Program-made: the position numbers and the translations under genes | From: Membranipora membranacea | Taxonomy: Eukaryota; Bryozoa; Gymnolaemata; Cheilostomatida; Membraniporidae | Length of the DNA stretch: 64,000 bases | NCBI GenBank assembly: GCA_914767715.1 | Contig: OU612075.1 | Coordinates: forward strand, 2,108,001 to 2,172,000 | Direction: 5' to 3' | Shown here: piece after piece, positions 15,201-26,900 of the stretch | How the letters are laid out: each line of letters begins with the position of its first letter | How positions within the stretch are numbered: the stretch's first letter is position 1 | Notes under the pieces: generated by a model | What the model was told of the DNA's origin: nothing | What the model saw: the letters and a program-made list of their open reading frames with translations, nothing else | The model's database searches: none

Positions 15201-16293
15201 GATGGAGGCCTTTTCAATTTAGTATTGAGGCCTTCTGAAATTGAAAAAAAAATTTGGATCATTAAAACTAACAAATTTCTCAGGTTTCATTGCTACAAAG
15301 CGTTGTTGAACCAAACTGAATGAATGAATACTAGGGAGTTTTCAATCATTTTGACTAATTCATGACAATCTTACAGGGCTGGGCTGCCTTAGTGTTTTCA
15401 TCACACCGGAAGGCTTGGTACACATTCTCACCTACAAATCACTATCTGCCGGATTTACGCATTCATTTGAATCAAAAGGTGATTGGAATGTGTGAACGAG
15501 GGCAGGGTCAACATCCAAGCCCAGCATGTGAGAGTAATGCGAGCCAGTCAGATAAAGTTAACAAGCCTAAACATATAAACAATCAAAAAAATTGTCTTTA
15601 GATGTCTAATCACACAACTGGTTCCGTCTGACAAACCAGAAAATCAATGCGGAGAAATGTCAAGAGTGTCTGCAAGGAACATTTATGTGAGAGACTAACA
15701 ATTCTGACTCTTGATGCCAGAGATAGACAATTAGACAGATTGGTACTGGTAGTCAAATACATAGTGTATACAACCTCCAACTCCATTGCTAATACAGTAC
15801 ACTATGGTTATCTAATTCTCGGGACCTATTATAGTTGTCACACTCAACCCATAAATATATGGAATAACCAAATTTAAAAAGCTAGAGTGATTATCAACCA
15901 TGATCAGTTGCATAACATACATGATAATATCATAGAATAGATTAGAAATACAAACTTATTTTCTTTGGAAGACAGTTTTATGAAACACCTAAATATTATT
16001 AAGGAGAAAGAAGCAGAGATTGCCCTGAGATAAGTTCCTAGAGAACTACTTCAATCATTCACTGATTGTACCAAAAGTCAAAGTCATCACTTACTTCTCG
16101 TAGGACTCATGAGACTAAACAAATTTTATTTTGAGAAAAAAAGAAGTTTACTACTCTACTGACCTGCTGCATCTGTGCTGTTATCTGGATTTGGACAGAG
16201 TTCATTTGATATATCAGTGGCACATGTTGCCATCAGTACCATGCAAACAGTACAGTAAAGTATGGACCCTATATTGCTGCCATAAGAAAGCAT
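135..16293 (-). CDS. Secreted or membrane protein with laminin-type EGF module (gene C, 3' end outside window)
   Basis: Six exons are supported, in transcript order: 16293-16164, 15234-15169, 10198-10083, 6528-6351, 2047-1865 and 216-135. Phases run 1, 1, 0, 1, 1, 2 and all borders are AG/GT, giving 251 codons plus two bases with no stop. Residues 1 to about 24 form a signal peptide (hydrophobic core SILYCTVCMVLMA). The fourth and fifth exons join into one laminin-type EGF repeat with the pattern CxC, then C, TGKC, LDC, GxxCExC and GY; a Ser/Thr/Pro-rich linker follows and continues into the sixth exon. An in-frame ATG also lies at 16338, but 16293 puts the hydrophobic stretch at the N-terminus. 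Laminin EGF modules usually mediate extracellular contacts; I do not recognise the specific family. The gene continues past position 1. Confidence 0.6.
217..1864. other. Intron of gene C, nothing coding recognised
   Basis: AT-rich sequence with a poly-G run near 1478-1493. Both strands show only short open frames without family resemblance. Confidence 0.4.
1865..2047 (-). CDS. Gene C exon 5: second half of laminin EGF module plus Thr/Ser/Pro linker
   Basis: Acceptor TTCTTGTAG, donor CCAG|GTAAGA, phase 1 in and 1 out. It starts with GKCLDCLDGSDGASCEKC, which completes the module begun in exon 4, and then gives a linker rich in T, S, P and I. The intron interrupts the module inside the conserved TG-K-C segment. 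Confidence 0.65.
2048..6350. other. Intron of gene C (4.3 kb)
   Basis: No exon is recognised. The part from about 3950 to 5800 is less AT-rich than its flanks and includes small repeats: an imperfect hairpin at about 4597-4640 and three 20-30 bp units containing GTATAACTAGTGTA near 5046-5115. A 93-codon plus-strand open frame at 5132-5413 has no recognisable domain. This may be an old mobile element. Confidence 0.35.
6351..6528 (-). CDS. Gene C exon 4: first half of laminin EGF module
   Basis: Acceptor TTTTTTTAG, donor ACAG|GTAAGT, phase 0 in and 1 out, 178 bases. The end of the exon reads CAPCQCNNRTLLCESKTG, the first half of a laminin-type EGF repeat. Three NxT/NxS sites are compatible with N-glycosylation of an extracellular protein. 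Confidence 0.65.
7019..7203. mobile_element. MITE, 5-bp-TSD family, copy 1 (left end damaged)
   Basis: The right end is a good CCTAGAACTACGGGCCTG terminus. The left end reads CAGTTTAGG, as if seven bases of the usual terminus were lost. The internal sequence matches the reverse of the copy at 45779-46016 over most of its length. Confidence 0.6.
7790..7995. mobile_element. MITE, 5-bp-TSD family, copy 2
   Basis: Starts CAGGGCCGTAGTTTA and ends CTAGAACTATGGGCCTG. Flanks are ACAAC on the left and ACTAC on the right, a 4 of 5 match to a target duplication. It lies in the gene C intron between 6529 and 10082. Confidence 0.75.
9727..10045. mobile_element. Foldback MITE with long inverted repeats, TA-flanked
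   Basis: A 319-bp element beginning GTGGGG and ending CCCCAC, flanked by TA on both sides. Long imperfect arms carry several TTAGCTAGCTAA motifs and, further in, a matching GGCAAACTTTTT/AAAAAGTTTGCC pair and GGTAGCCCCAT/ATGGGGCTACC pair. TA flanks suggest a Tc1/mariner-type origin, which is inference. Confidence 0.7.
10083..10198 (-). CDS. Gene C exon 3
   Basis: 116 bases, acceptor CTTGTTATAG, donor TTATG|GTGAGT, phase 1 in and 0 out. Reads GSHMRTTHMNVNQSINAATL and onward to RACLLM with no stop. No domain recognised; two N-glycosylation-type sites. Support comes from splice consensus and phase agreement with exons 2 and 4 only. Confidence 0.45.
11308..11543. mobile_element. MITE, 5-bp-TSD family, copy 3
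   Basis: A 236-bp element starting CAGGGCCGTAGTTTAG and ending CTAGAACTACGGGCCTG, with a perfect 5-bp target duplication AAAAC on both sides. Confidence 0.9.
11647..11873. mobile_element. MITE, 5-bp-TSD family, copy 4 (opposite orientation to copy 3)
   Basis: A 227-bp element starting CAGGCCCGTAGTTCTAG and ending CTAAACTACGGCCCTG, with perfect target duplication ATTAT. It lies 100 bp from copy 3, inverted relative to it. Confidence 0.9.
13844..14069. mobile_element. MITE, 5-bp-TSD family, copy 5
   Basis: A 226-bp element starting CAGGCCCGTAGTTCTAG and ending CTAAACTACGGCCTTG, with perfect target duplication TAATA. It shares the internal ATTTGCTTATTATATGCCT segment with copy 4. Confidence 0.9.
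15169..15234 (-). CDS. Gene C exon 2
   Basis: 66 bases, acceptor TCAATTTCAG, donor TTG|GTAAGT, phase 1 in and out. Reads EGLNTKLKRPPSGIKAINIT. It is short and has no domain; its placement rests on splice sites and phase. Confidence 0.45.
16164..16293 (-). CDS. Gene C exon 1: signal peptide
   Basis: The ATG at 16293-16291 opens a hydrophobic signal sequence; the exon ends GCAG|GTCAGT in phase 1. After the predicted cleavage region it reads ATDISNELCPNPDNSTDAAG. An alternative in-frame ATG is at 16338. Confidence 0.5.
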
Positions 16294-17900
16294 CCTTGTT
16301 GTGTGAAACTCAGCAATGATTAGTTTACTACTACACACACTGCTACAAATGTTCTACTAATCTCTATCTCAATGATATCAAAGTGAAAATGAAACCTTGT
16401 GACACTGATCTCTCCATACCAATTACATCCAATGATGTCTTTTTTATAATTTCCTGTGATATTGCCCTAGTATAAATATGGCTATTATTCGTAATATGTA
16501 CTAAGAAGCTATTTTTAATAACGACATGAGAAAATACTTTTTCTGAATTCAACCACCTAGATTTATTGTAAGTTGTCTTTTCATGATTTAGAAGAAGGCA
16601 ACTCAAGTAGTTTACAAACCAACGGCAGAGCCCCCAAACTATTTGTGGTTTTTGAGATATGTTTACACACAATTTGTAGTGATTACACAAACCCTGACTT
16701 TCTACTATGACAATGGCTGAGTCACTGTTCATAATTACTGAAAGCTATTCTGAGCTTTCAAGTAATTACCTCGGCTAGCTAGAAGATTAGGATGACGGTC
16801 GAGAGGAATAAGAAGAGATACGACTGACTTGAGATAGAGATGGAATGCCTCCGATTGAATACGGCCACTCTGACATGGACTTTTTGGCAAACCTACTCCG
16901 CTTCTAACTATAGCTATTGTAATTATATTTACAACTCAGCCTTATATCTGACAGATGTAAACCTTAGCACTGGGCTAAGTTGAACCACCTTGCTACGTAT
17001 CACAGGTTTAGCCCACACTTCACAGTAGAAGTAAACAGACACCAAACCAACAACATTGATGGTCAAATTGCTTTTCCTCAATCAAAGAATGGTTGCTGTT
17101 CTCAGTTGTTAACAATGTATCCATAAGCTTGGACAACAATCCAAGAATAATTCTGACGATTGAATTTGAGAGCCTTTTAATATCTTCTATCAGCTGTTTG
17201 GGTCATATTTGTTTTGTTTGAGTCTGTGTCATTGTGATGAGATACTGTAATTAACTTCAGTTACAAGACATGTTTACTATTACAAAGTACCCGGTCGTCA
17301 AATTTTTAACGGCAGCACTATTGTGTTTGATCCAATTTCCCAAAAAACTCTACCTGCTGCTTATTTTTTCTTGCACACCTGAACCAATGATCGTTACAGC
17401 AACACAAGTGTGTTGTCCCATGATGTTGGATGTGATCAATGCCCTAGATATTTTGTCATAGTGATGAATTTACTTTAAGTTGAACTTTCAGCTCAATTCA
17501 TAGGTAGTTTACGTACTCCAGCAGCTGCAATGCAGTTAGAGGCATTACCTTTAATTACCAAACACTCAATATCCATTACACGCAAAATCCAGTTAGACCC
17601 TTGCTGTCCTGGGATGCTACATGATGCAATTACTCATCTCCGAAGATTATGCCATTTAATTGATAGAAAGAGAGTTTATCTTTAATATACCCGCAGAATC
17701 ATGACTGATTTCATTTATTCTGATAATTTGTCTGAGCTATTGAAATAAGACGATATATAATATAATATATATAGAATAATATAATATAATATATAATAAT
17801 AAAAATAAATATCCAATTGTATGTGTGCCATCCAAAGTCGCAAAACATCCCGGGGGAATTTTCGTTAGAATAGGGTAAAGTTTCTCTGCCATGGTCAAGG
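16294..17900. other. Intergenic region between genes C and A
   Basis: Holds the 3' flank of gene A and the 5' flank of gene C. An AATAAA on the minus strand at 17719-17714 lies about 190 bases past the gene A stop and is a plausible polyadenylation signal. An AT dinucleotide-like tract sits at about 17757-17805. No other gene recognised. Confidence 0.4.
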
Positions 17901-20900
17901 TCAGTTACCTCTTGTTGGTATGAACTCAGTCTACAAAAAGAACAAAAAACTTTTATTTCTGATTTTTCTCTTCATCCAGGGAATGATAAAATTGAATTGC
18001 TATGCAGAAATACTCGCTCTCTAAGTTGTTCTCAGATATGGAAGGATTAGATTGAGAGTACGCCCCTAGGTCCAAATTCACAGACCTCAGTAGACTGATG
18101 TGTAAATAGGACCAGAGACATCAATCACTTTGTGTATGACTATTGTCGGGTTGTCGGTATTGTCCATAGAGTTATTATATACTCTATATTACTATATAAT
18201 AGAGTTATTATATAATAAGAGAGTATAGAATAACTCAATGGCATTGTCTCTCAATTGGCATTAATGTTGATGAAATCTAATTTACTTGTTACTTAAAATA
18301 TATTCACATTTCGCTTTTTTGAAATATTCAGAATATTAACTTACTGTAGGACACCCAGGTGTGTCACCTAGCCCAAGTTCCGTGTTTTTTGAATTAAGAG
18401 GCTCAAGCTATAATCAAAATAAAGATAATAAGCGTGGCAATGGAGCAAGCAGCAAAATACCATTGGGTGTTCTCCCCACATACGTAAAGAAAGGGCAACT
18501 CCTGACCTAATCAATCATATGAATCCAACAACGCCTCTCTTTTCGAATGAGAAGTGTCCTGGCCCATTTATCTCTGTCCCTTCTCTCCTATTCCAGTGGC
18601 ACATCAAATCCTCAACATAAAATACTGATAACTGGCTTTTAGTCACATTTTCACGGCTTTTAGATTTGAAAATAACAATTATTCCCTAACATCATTCAAG
18701 GAAGTACCTCAAAGGTATCAAAGACCTACCGTTCTTTAGTACGTATACTTACCATGTTATTCCAGAGAGCTGTCCCGGCCGCTCTGTGTCCCTTTTCACT
18801 CCAATGGAAGCAGTCAGGAGCAAAGAAACTCATATCTGGTGAGCCATTCTACAAAACACGATAAAAATTATTTATAGGGTCATTCCTATTACCCCAGTTA
18901 GTCAAATATTGTGAGTTCATAAAGCAAATAAAAATAATATTAAAAACAAAAATTGTGGAAAATAGCATTTCAGTTTTTACAAAAATATTTATTAGCAAGG
19001 ATCATAGTGGATCATAGTAGTCAGGTGGAGGCAATAAATCACTATGATCCCTACTTTTAGACTTTGCATGAGTCAAGCACTGTTTCGAGGCTTTCTTTAG
19101 TACAACCTCCTTATGGCCAGCTCCAACATCATGAAGCCATCCCTGTACTTATTGAAACGATGCGAACAAGGTCATTACACTCACTGGGTTTTGAGGCGGT
19201 GTCGTGTTCCTGAAGAATGGCTGAACTACTACAGCGAAGTCCTGCTTGTTATCATATCTGCCACTGTTGACCAGGTCTCTTAGCTCTGACTGATAGGCAG
19301 CGGTCAGTGAGTCTATGGCAGGACTGTCTGCATTCACTCCGTACGCACACGGACAAATATTCCTAAAAAGTAAATTTTTTATATTTATAGTTATATCTAG
19401 GTATTAATACATACATAGGACCAGAGAAACACAGGTTGTTCATTGACAAGAAAGAACACAGGTAGTAGTTATTTTTTGTTTCTTATTATTTAATGGCACT
19501 ATTGAAAACACTTTTTCAAAAAATGATATAGATGCCAATAAAATATAAAAGAAATAAAACATGTATAATATGTTACATATTCCTAGTTGGTCTTTTTTTT
19601 ATTGACTTGTCTGCACAATTTCAGCCAGGATGAATAACGAACGCTCTTTTTGAATGTGAAATAGTTTATCTATGTAAAATTAAAGTGCCAAGGTGCTGAA
19701 TGGCAAAATGTCATTACTATACCCACAATGCAACTTTTACCAAAAGTTTAGAGGAAACTTAATCTAGTAAAGGTCATTGACCTTTGATTACGTAACGTGA
19801 CCTTCATGTGACCTATGACCTTTGATTATGTGATTACAAGCCAATCTGAATACAAATCAGGAAATGAGAAATTATTATTGAAATAGAAATTTAAATGCGG
19901 TTGACCACACAGACTTCATATATGAAAATCTAATCCTGATGAAATGGGGACAAGGAATAAATTATCATTCATTACAAATATTAATTTGATTGAGAGCCTT
20001 CTCATGCCTTACTAATTGCCAAATATAAATGCTTATTAGAAATATGACAACATTCTCAGTTTGGAGATAATTAATTCTTCAAAGGCTGGATGTGATTATT
20101 TGCTGAAAAAATATGTTTCTGTAATCTTGAGTTGGTTTGGTTTGGTTTCTATTTCATCAAACAAGTTAAGATATAGGAAACTAAAAATATAAAGTGGTGA
20201 TGATGCCTACATGCGCAATAGCTTTTACAATGTTGCAGTTAGTCGAGGCGCAAGGCCAAATTGCCATACGAGGCGCGGCAACGGAGATCAATTAAACTAT
20301 GATGAAGAAAGTTCAAACCTTAAAGCCAAGAGGTGGCACTTGAGAGCCGTTTTAAAGGCGGCCTGACTCTTCACTGATTTCAGGTGGTCAGTGAGCTTGC
20401 TCCACAGTGCTGCCATTTGATATGAGACCCTTCGTTGACCTGAACTGGTTGTGGAGTTGGGAAGATGAAGCTTTATGTTGGATGACCGTGTGTTGTAGAC
20501 ATGATTGGAATGATGGTGTAAATTAGAGGAGTGAAAAGTTTTATGGGCACAGATTAATGTTCTAAATTCATGAAGTTCATGTTGAATGATATTAAAATTT
20601 TTTTTTGAAATTACAATATGTTATTAGTATGGGTCACTGCTGCATTGCCCCATATCTCAATACAATAGCTCAATTTGGACAGTATAAAGGAATTATAAAT
20701 TATGAATAAAACGTATTTTGGCAGATATCGGGAAATTTTGTACATCAGAGAGGCCGCAGGTCAGAGAGTTTTTATCTGATGTTCCATATGAGTTTTCCAA
20801 GTTAAATGCTCATCGTAATTGACCCCAAGGAACCTCACACATTTTACTTGTTCAATGGACTTGTTTGCCATCAAGGTTTGTTTGTTTTGGTGATTTTCAA

Positions 20901-23900
20901 AAAACTATGTAGTTAGTTTTCTCTAAATTTAAAGTTAGTTCATTTTTATTGCACCATCCAGCTACTGATGTAAGAGCTGCCTTAATTTCAATTTGGTGCT
21001 GATTTAAATCTTTAGCTTCAAAAAACAAATTTGTGTCATCAGCATAGAGAATTTGGTCAAGAGTTTTAGTTACATTGGCTAGATCATTAATATAAATTAA
21101 AAACAATGTTGGACCTAGAATAGATCCTTGTGGAACTCCAGTGTTTATAAAACTGGCTCAGAAAATATGTTATTATTTATCACAGTAATTTGTACGAGAT
21201 TAGCAAGGTATGATCTGATTAGCTCAGTTGCACTTGGTTTAAAATTTAAATGGCTTAATTTTGAAATTAGGATATGATGGTCAATGGTATCGAAAGCTTT
21301 GCGAAAATCAAGAAAAACACCTAGCACAGAGTTTCCATTGCTCATGGCTGTAAACGATTTGTCTGTGAGCAATGCAATTGCCTGATTAGTATTTTTTTGT
21401 TTCCTAAAGCCATATTGTTGTGCATCTAAAATATTATTGTTTGAGTTACTGATGCTACTATAAACTATTCAAATTGTCAAATTCTTATCTTATCACAATA
21501 CAGCATGGCAATAAGATGAAGCAAACTAGTGCACCCTCAAGCTTGTGACCTCTTTTCTAGGAAATTCCTAGCCTGAGTCACCCAGATTTTCGCTGACCGC
21601 CCCACAGCGAGGGGGGATATTCTGGGCTTTTTGTTCACTCTGCATATCATTCTGAAAACTCATGTTTCCGATAATCAATAATTCATTGAAAAAAATCCAT
21701 CAAGGGGAGGAAACATTGTGCAACAGCGCAATCATTATCCATTGGTCATTTGTATAATCTTTTAGTAATTTGGAGTAATGCCCTAAACGCATGATTAATT
21801 AAAATGCACTTAACCTCAAAGAGCTAAAACAATGAATTTTATTTGTTATCGTTGAGCAATTCATTGTTTTTTTTTAGATTGGGAAAGCGTCAGTCTACGG
21901 CCTACGCCTACTGCACATGAGTAATCTTATTCACTTGGAAGCAAGACCGCATGTGCAAGTTGTTGTTATTCTGAATGCTATGTTCATTGTTCCCTAGTTA
22001 CCAAACGCCACTTGTCCACATTAAAAATATCTATCTATTCGACAAAGCTCAATTACACGAGCATTGGGTAACGCTCTTAGTTACCCTTTGCAGGTTTACC
22101 ACCCATCTATCAATCTCCGTAAAATAACACTGAATAGACAAGCTCCTATCCCCAATCACCTGATTAAATTAAGTTAGCGTTTATCCATTAAATATTTTAG
22201 CGCCAAGAAAACCAGCATCTTTAGTGACTCTTTGATGATGCCGAAAGTTCGTTTTTTGTGAGTGCCGTGAGCATGTGAATTTGAGTTTTGAAGCACCTAA
22301 ATCTTTTGAAAGTTTTCATGTGCATCTTATACAATCTTGAGAATGTATTTTTAATTATTCATATTTTTTGAGTTCCTGTTTGACAGAACCGCATGTTTAA
22401 ACTTAATTCAAAGTTCATCCTGAAAAATTGAACTTTGTAATTGAAGGTAGAAGGTATTTTTTATTCCTCTTTCCTATTAATACAAGGGCCATCATATAAG
22501 ATTTGTAGTAATTTCATATGACATCAAGAAGGCCTTCAACAATATTGCAAGCTTATGACCTGATTTGGGTATCAAAATTAAATGTTACATCAGTTAACAT
22601 TATTTAATTTGAACACATTATTCGACATATTTCTTAGAAATGCTGACACTGTTTGCAGGAAACACAGTTACATTTCAGGTAGTGACTCATGTCTTGTTAG
22701 AGAAGTATTATGCAATAAATGGAAACAAAACATCCGAAGGTGGTAACTGAGTGCAGATTGAGACCAAGTATATGAAGACATCTGTGTGGGCAGATGACAT
22801 CATGATCCCTCTTTTGTCTATGGTACCTATATAAGTGCAGCAGCGCCAGGAATTGGGTAACAGCGCAAACAACAGCTTTTAAGAAGTTTCCAGCAGCTTT
22901 ATAGTGAGGATTTGAAATTGATACTAGAAACTTTCTATACCAGGTAAACAATTTTTCCTTGATTTGTTCTCTATTAACCCCGATAAAACTTCATAGCTTT
23001 TTTTCCAATGATACATTTTGTCATTTACACCTTGACATTTCAGCAAAATACACGATGTATAATAAAATAATATAATATAATTTAATATGGTTGAATTAAT
23101 TACATTTAGTATCTGTTTTGCTGTAGAATTGGCTTCTCCTGTGTAAAGAGAAGACAACTATATCACTTATCTGTCAATTTGATATCCTTTATTTATTCAG
23201 GAAAACTATAAAAGATTATGGGGAACCTCAACAACAGCATTCTTCCAAACATCATCAACTACCCATTGGTAACGGAATTGATTGACGACCCTAGATCGTG
23301 GTGCCAACGTCTACCTGTCGGTGTTCGTAATTTGCTAAGAGGACGCTACCAGGCATATGAAGAAGAATTGAATAGGAGGCTGACTGGCTATACCGGGAGC
23401 AGAGCTCCATCCCTGGGTAGACAGTTCATGGAAAACTGTGTGGTTAGTCAAAGAGAAACAATTGATCAGTTCAGAAATGCAGAAGATGTCTGGCTGAGAC
23501 GGAATCATGACTGGAGGCAGCTGAGACATAATAACCCTCTTGTAGGTGAACCCTTCGCAGCGGCGGTTAATGAATTTGTCGGGGGTATAGCTAATGGTGT
23601 TGGGCCACAACAGGAGGGCATCAGGGTTGGGCACATCAATCTCAACTCGTTGGTAACACGAGATGATATCACAGGGCGCCCTGACAAATTTGATAACCTG
23701 CGTATTAATTTGGTGGCGTGGAATTTTGATATCTTTGTTGTTGGTGAATCCAAGGTTAAAGGCATCAGTGATCAGTTTTTGCAAATAGATGGGTACAGGC
23801 TAGTTCGTTTAGATCGTGACTACCCAGGGGAGGGGCATAACTCAGGTGGGGTACTGGTCTATGTGCGTATTAGGGAAGATATGCAATGTAATGTGATACG

Positions 23901-26900
23901 CGCTGAAAATAGGGATCGTGATGATGAGCATAGCTTGTTGCAACTCATAGACCTAGAGCTTGTGTTACCAAATCAACCACGTATTCGTGTTGTGGCTGTT
24001 TATAACCCTCCCTGGAATGGTTGTGAACGGGCTATGAGACGTCTATTTGATGAGTATCGAAATGTCGGTCAAGACATTATCATTCTTGGGGACATCAACA
24101 TCAACATTCTTAATGACATGTTCAATCATCACTACCAGGCCTATTTTCAGGGTTCGAATTTCAGGCAATGCATTCAGCAGATTACAAGGCCGGCCAATCA
24201 GGCAGGGACTTTGATCGACCATATTTACACCCAAGATGAAGATGGGGGTAGGTTAATTTTGGAATCAGGAGTTGTTGATATTCAGGGCTTCGCTGATCAC
24301 CATCTTATATTCTGTACGCTGAGGTTAAACCAGCCCGGAGGTCAGGGTGGGGGAAGGAATGAAATGGGTCCATTAGCCAAACCTATGTCTTGTTAGGTAC
24401 TGTAGTCAGCAATGGAAAACAACAGAGATTTGTTTCAAGATCTTTAAAAGTGTTTGTTTCAAAATCTCAATGATGGTTGAGTTTTAATGGTTTGTTTATT
24501 TTTCCTAGCTCTTTTGCTAGCAGAAAAGTTAGCGTACCAAATTAAATTAATTATGTATAACTTTTATCATTTTTTATAACCATAATTGGTTATTTTTATT
24601 ATTATTCATACATGATATAGTGTGGCACTAAACCTATTTGCTGTTGTAGCTTTTCTTATATTTTAGATTTTCATTGACAAAGTACTTTGTTTTTCACAAA
24701 TATGTTTTGCATCAAGTTTTTGCCATAAGTATTTGTTTCCACAATTTATATTTATCATGCATCGGGTGAATTTGATTGATTTTTGAAGAAAGAAGCTATT
24801 GAAAAAACCTAATTAAAACCCTAAGTTGTTGTTGCTGTCTCGGAGCACTTTGTACTCTATTCCTACCAGAACCCAATCTATGTGACATTTGAGACCAAGT
24901 ATTCATCAAGGTAGTGTGCCATATTTTGCCACATAACCTTTCACTTACATTCACATTACACTGATATAAGGAGAGTCATCGGAAACTTGGCAAAGCTTAA
25001 ATAGTAGAAATACGAAATCATAAACAGTTTTTACCAGTTCAATAAAAACAACTTATTACAGCATCTCAGAGTGGCTGCAATATTTGCCTCCATTTGGAAT
25101 TGCCTCTCCTCTACTGATAATCTTTTCAGACGAGGAGGAGGAGTAACTCTGAATGCAGCCATACAGAATATGACTTTACACTTACAGCTCACATTATTTT
25201 CACCTATCGCTTGTTTTTCCAGTTAAAATGTATAACTCAGTACTGATTGAGAGAGGTCCACACTTTCACACCATTTGAACGTGCCAATTTTAACTGCGAT
25301 ATTGAAACGACTATATGCAAACAAATTTTAACAACAGCAGAGAATTTTTATCATGATTCAGACTAGTTTTTGAACCACTGTTATAAGAGGGTGAGGATAA
25401 GAGGGGTAGTTTTATTAGTGACATAAGTGGAACGATCAGGTATTGCAAAAGTTTTATTCCCACAATCATTCGATTTTTAAACATGTCAGCCAAGTAGTTT
25501 TGCTTCACCAGTGAAATAAAAGATTATCTTATCTCACTTGACTTACCCCACTACAAGTGAGCAGATGAATCTTGTAGAAGCGACCTGAGTAATAGGAGCT
25601 ACATTGATGACCTCCATAACATTGACCAGAGTCCTCGGTAACTGTGCCTCTAATATATCCAAAGCTTCCAGCATCGCCTTACCATAATTACTCGCGCTAT
25701 GGTACGTCTGAAATACAATACAATATATAATTAATTTATAATATAATCATATAAATGATTATCCGAATACCAAAATAATTTCCCAATCTAGGGTTTTCAA
25801 TGATGCCGATGCTGAATCAAAACAAATTTCGCTGCATGGGTTAAAGAGTAACCATATGGCGAGAGGACAACTCCAAACAGATGCTCAAATTCAAGCTCAG
25901 AAAGCTGTCTATACTTGAGTGCAGCAACATGGAATTTTACACAATCGTCTGATATCAAGGGCTGAGGATAGATTTTATGAAAAATATCATATCAAAATTA
26001 TTAATGCTAGTTATGACCGCTTTAAAACCTCTGCGCATATACCAGTCTATATACCAGTCATATACCAGAATAATGACTATCTTCACAAATCCCTGTAACA
26101 TATTTTTAGTTTTAGCCCAGATATTAGCAAACTCAGTCTTTGTGATGTAAGACCTTACAACATCCATTTCTAGTCTTTAGCCTAGATTGTGGTGCATGAA
26201 GGTTAATGCATAAATCACTAGCCTTGTCACCTGGCAACCGTTTTGGTTTTTTTGGCAAGGTGACAAGGCTAAAGTATCACAATACCCATACACATTATGA
26301 GTTATGCAAAATACAAACAATATGCATAATAAACATATTTATGCATGATAGACATTATATGCATCATACCAATAACGCATATATGCACAGAGTATACATA
26401 CCGGGTCTTCACAAAAGTCACAGATATTATTTGCACCTACAAAGATCGATACCAACTTCCAGTCATTCTCCATGTCAATGTCACGGTCATTTCTTATTTT
26501 ATTCACCAGATCATTCGCTTGCCTGGGCATATCCCTGAGAAAAAAATTGTTATGTTCTGACAGAAATGCCAATTAGAATTAAACTCGTCGGTCAATCCCT
26601 CAGGGTAGGACAATATTATTATTATATGTTATATATTAATTTTATTTCAGACCTAACGGATCAATGCTTAAGGCAAATCAGATCATGTTTTACATAAGAA
26701 CAGATTGCATATGGTATTTGCGTTGATACATACATGATTCAACTATGCAATGAGTGGCATATTAAGTGGCATAGTATTAGTGGCAATTTCATAAGCAAAT
26801 CAATGTTCTGTGGGAGATTTCATTTTCTCCTTCCTCTCAAAATAAAAAAATTGGCATGGTAAAAGATCAGGTTGGAAGAAAGATTATATATGATTATATA

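Noticed and set aside
16164-17930. Genes A and C being one gene, using the possible AGAG|GTAACT donor in the last gene A exon
   Set aside because: Gene B ends at the same place with a different stop context, and gene C has its own signal peptide, so two genes are simpler.
23335-23784. 149-codon minus-strand frame across the endonuclease ORF
   Set aside because: Antisense shadow of the plus-strand EEP frame, without homology.
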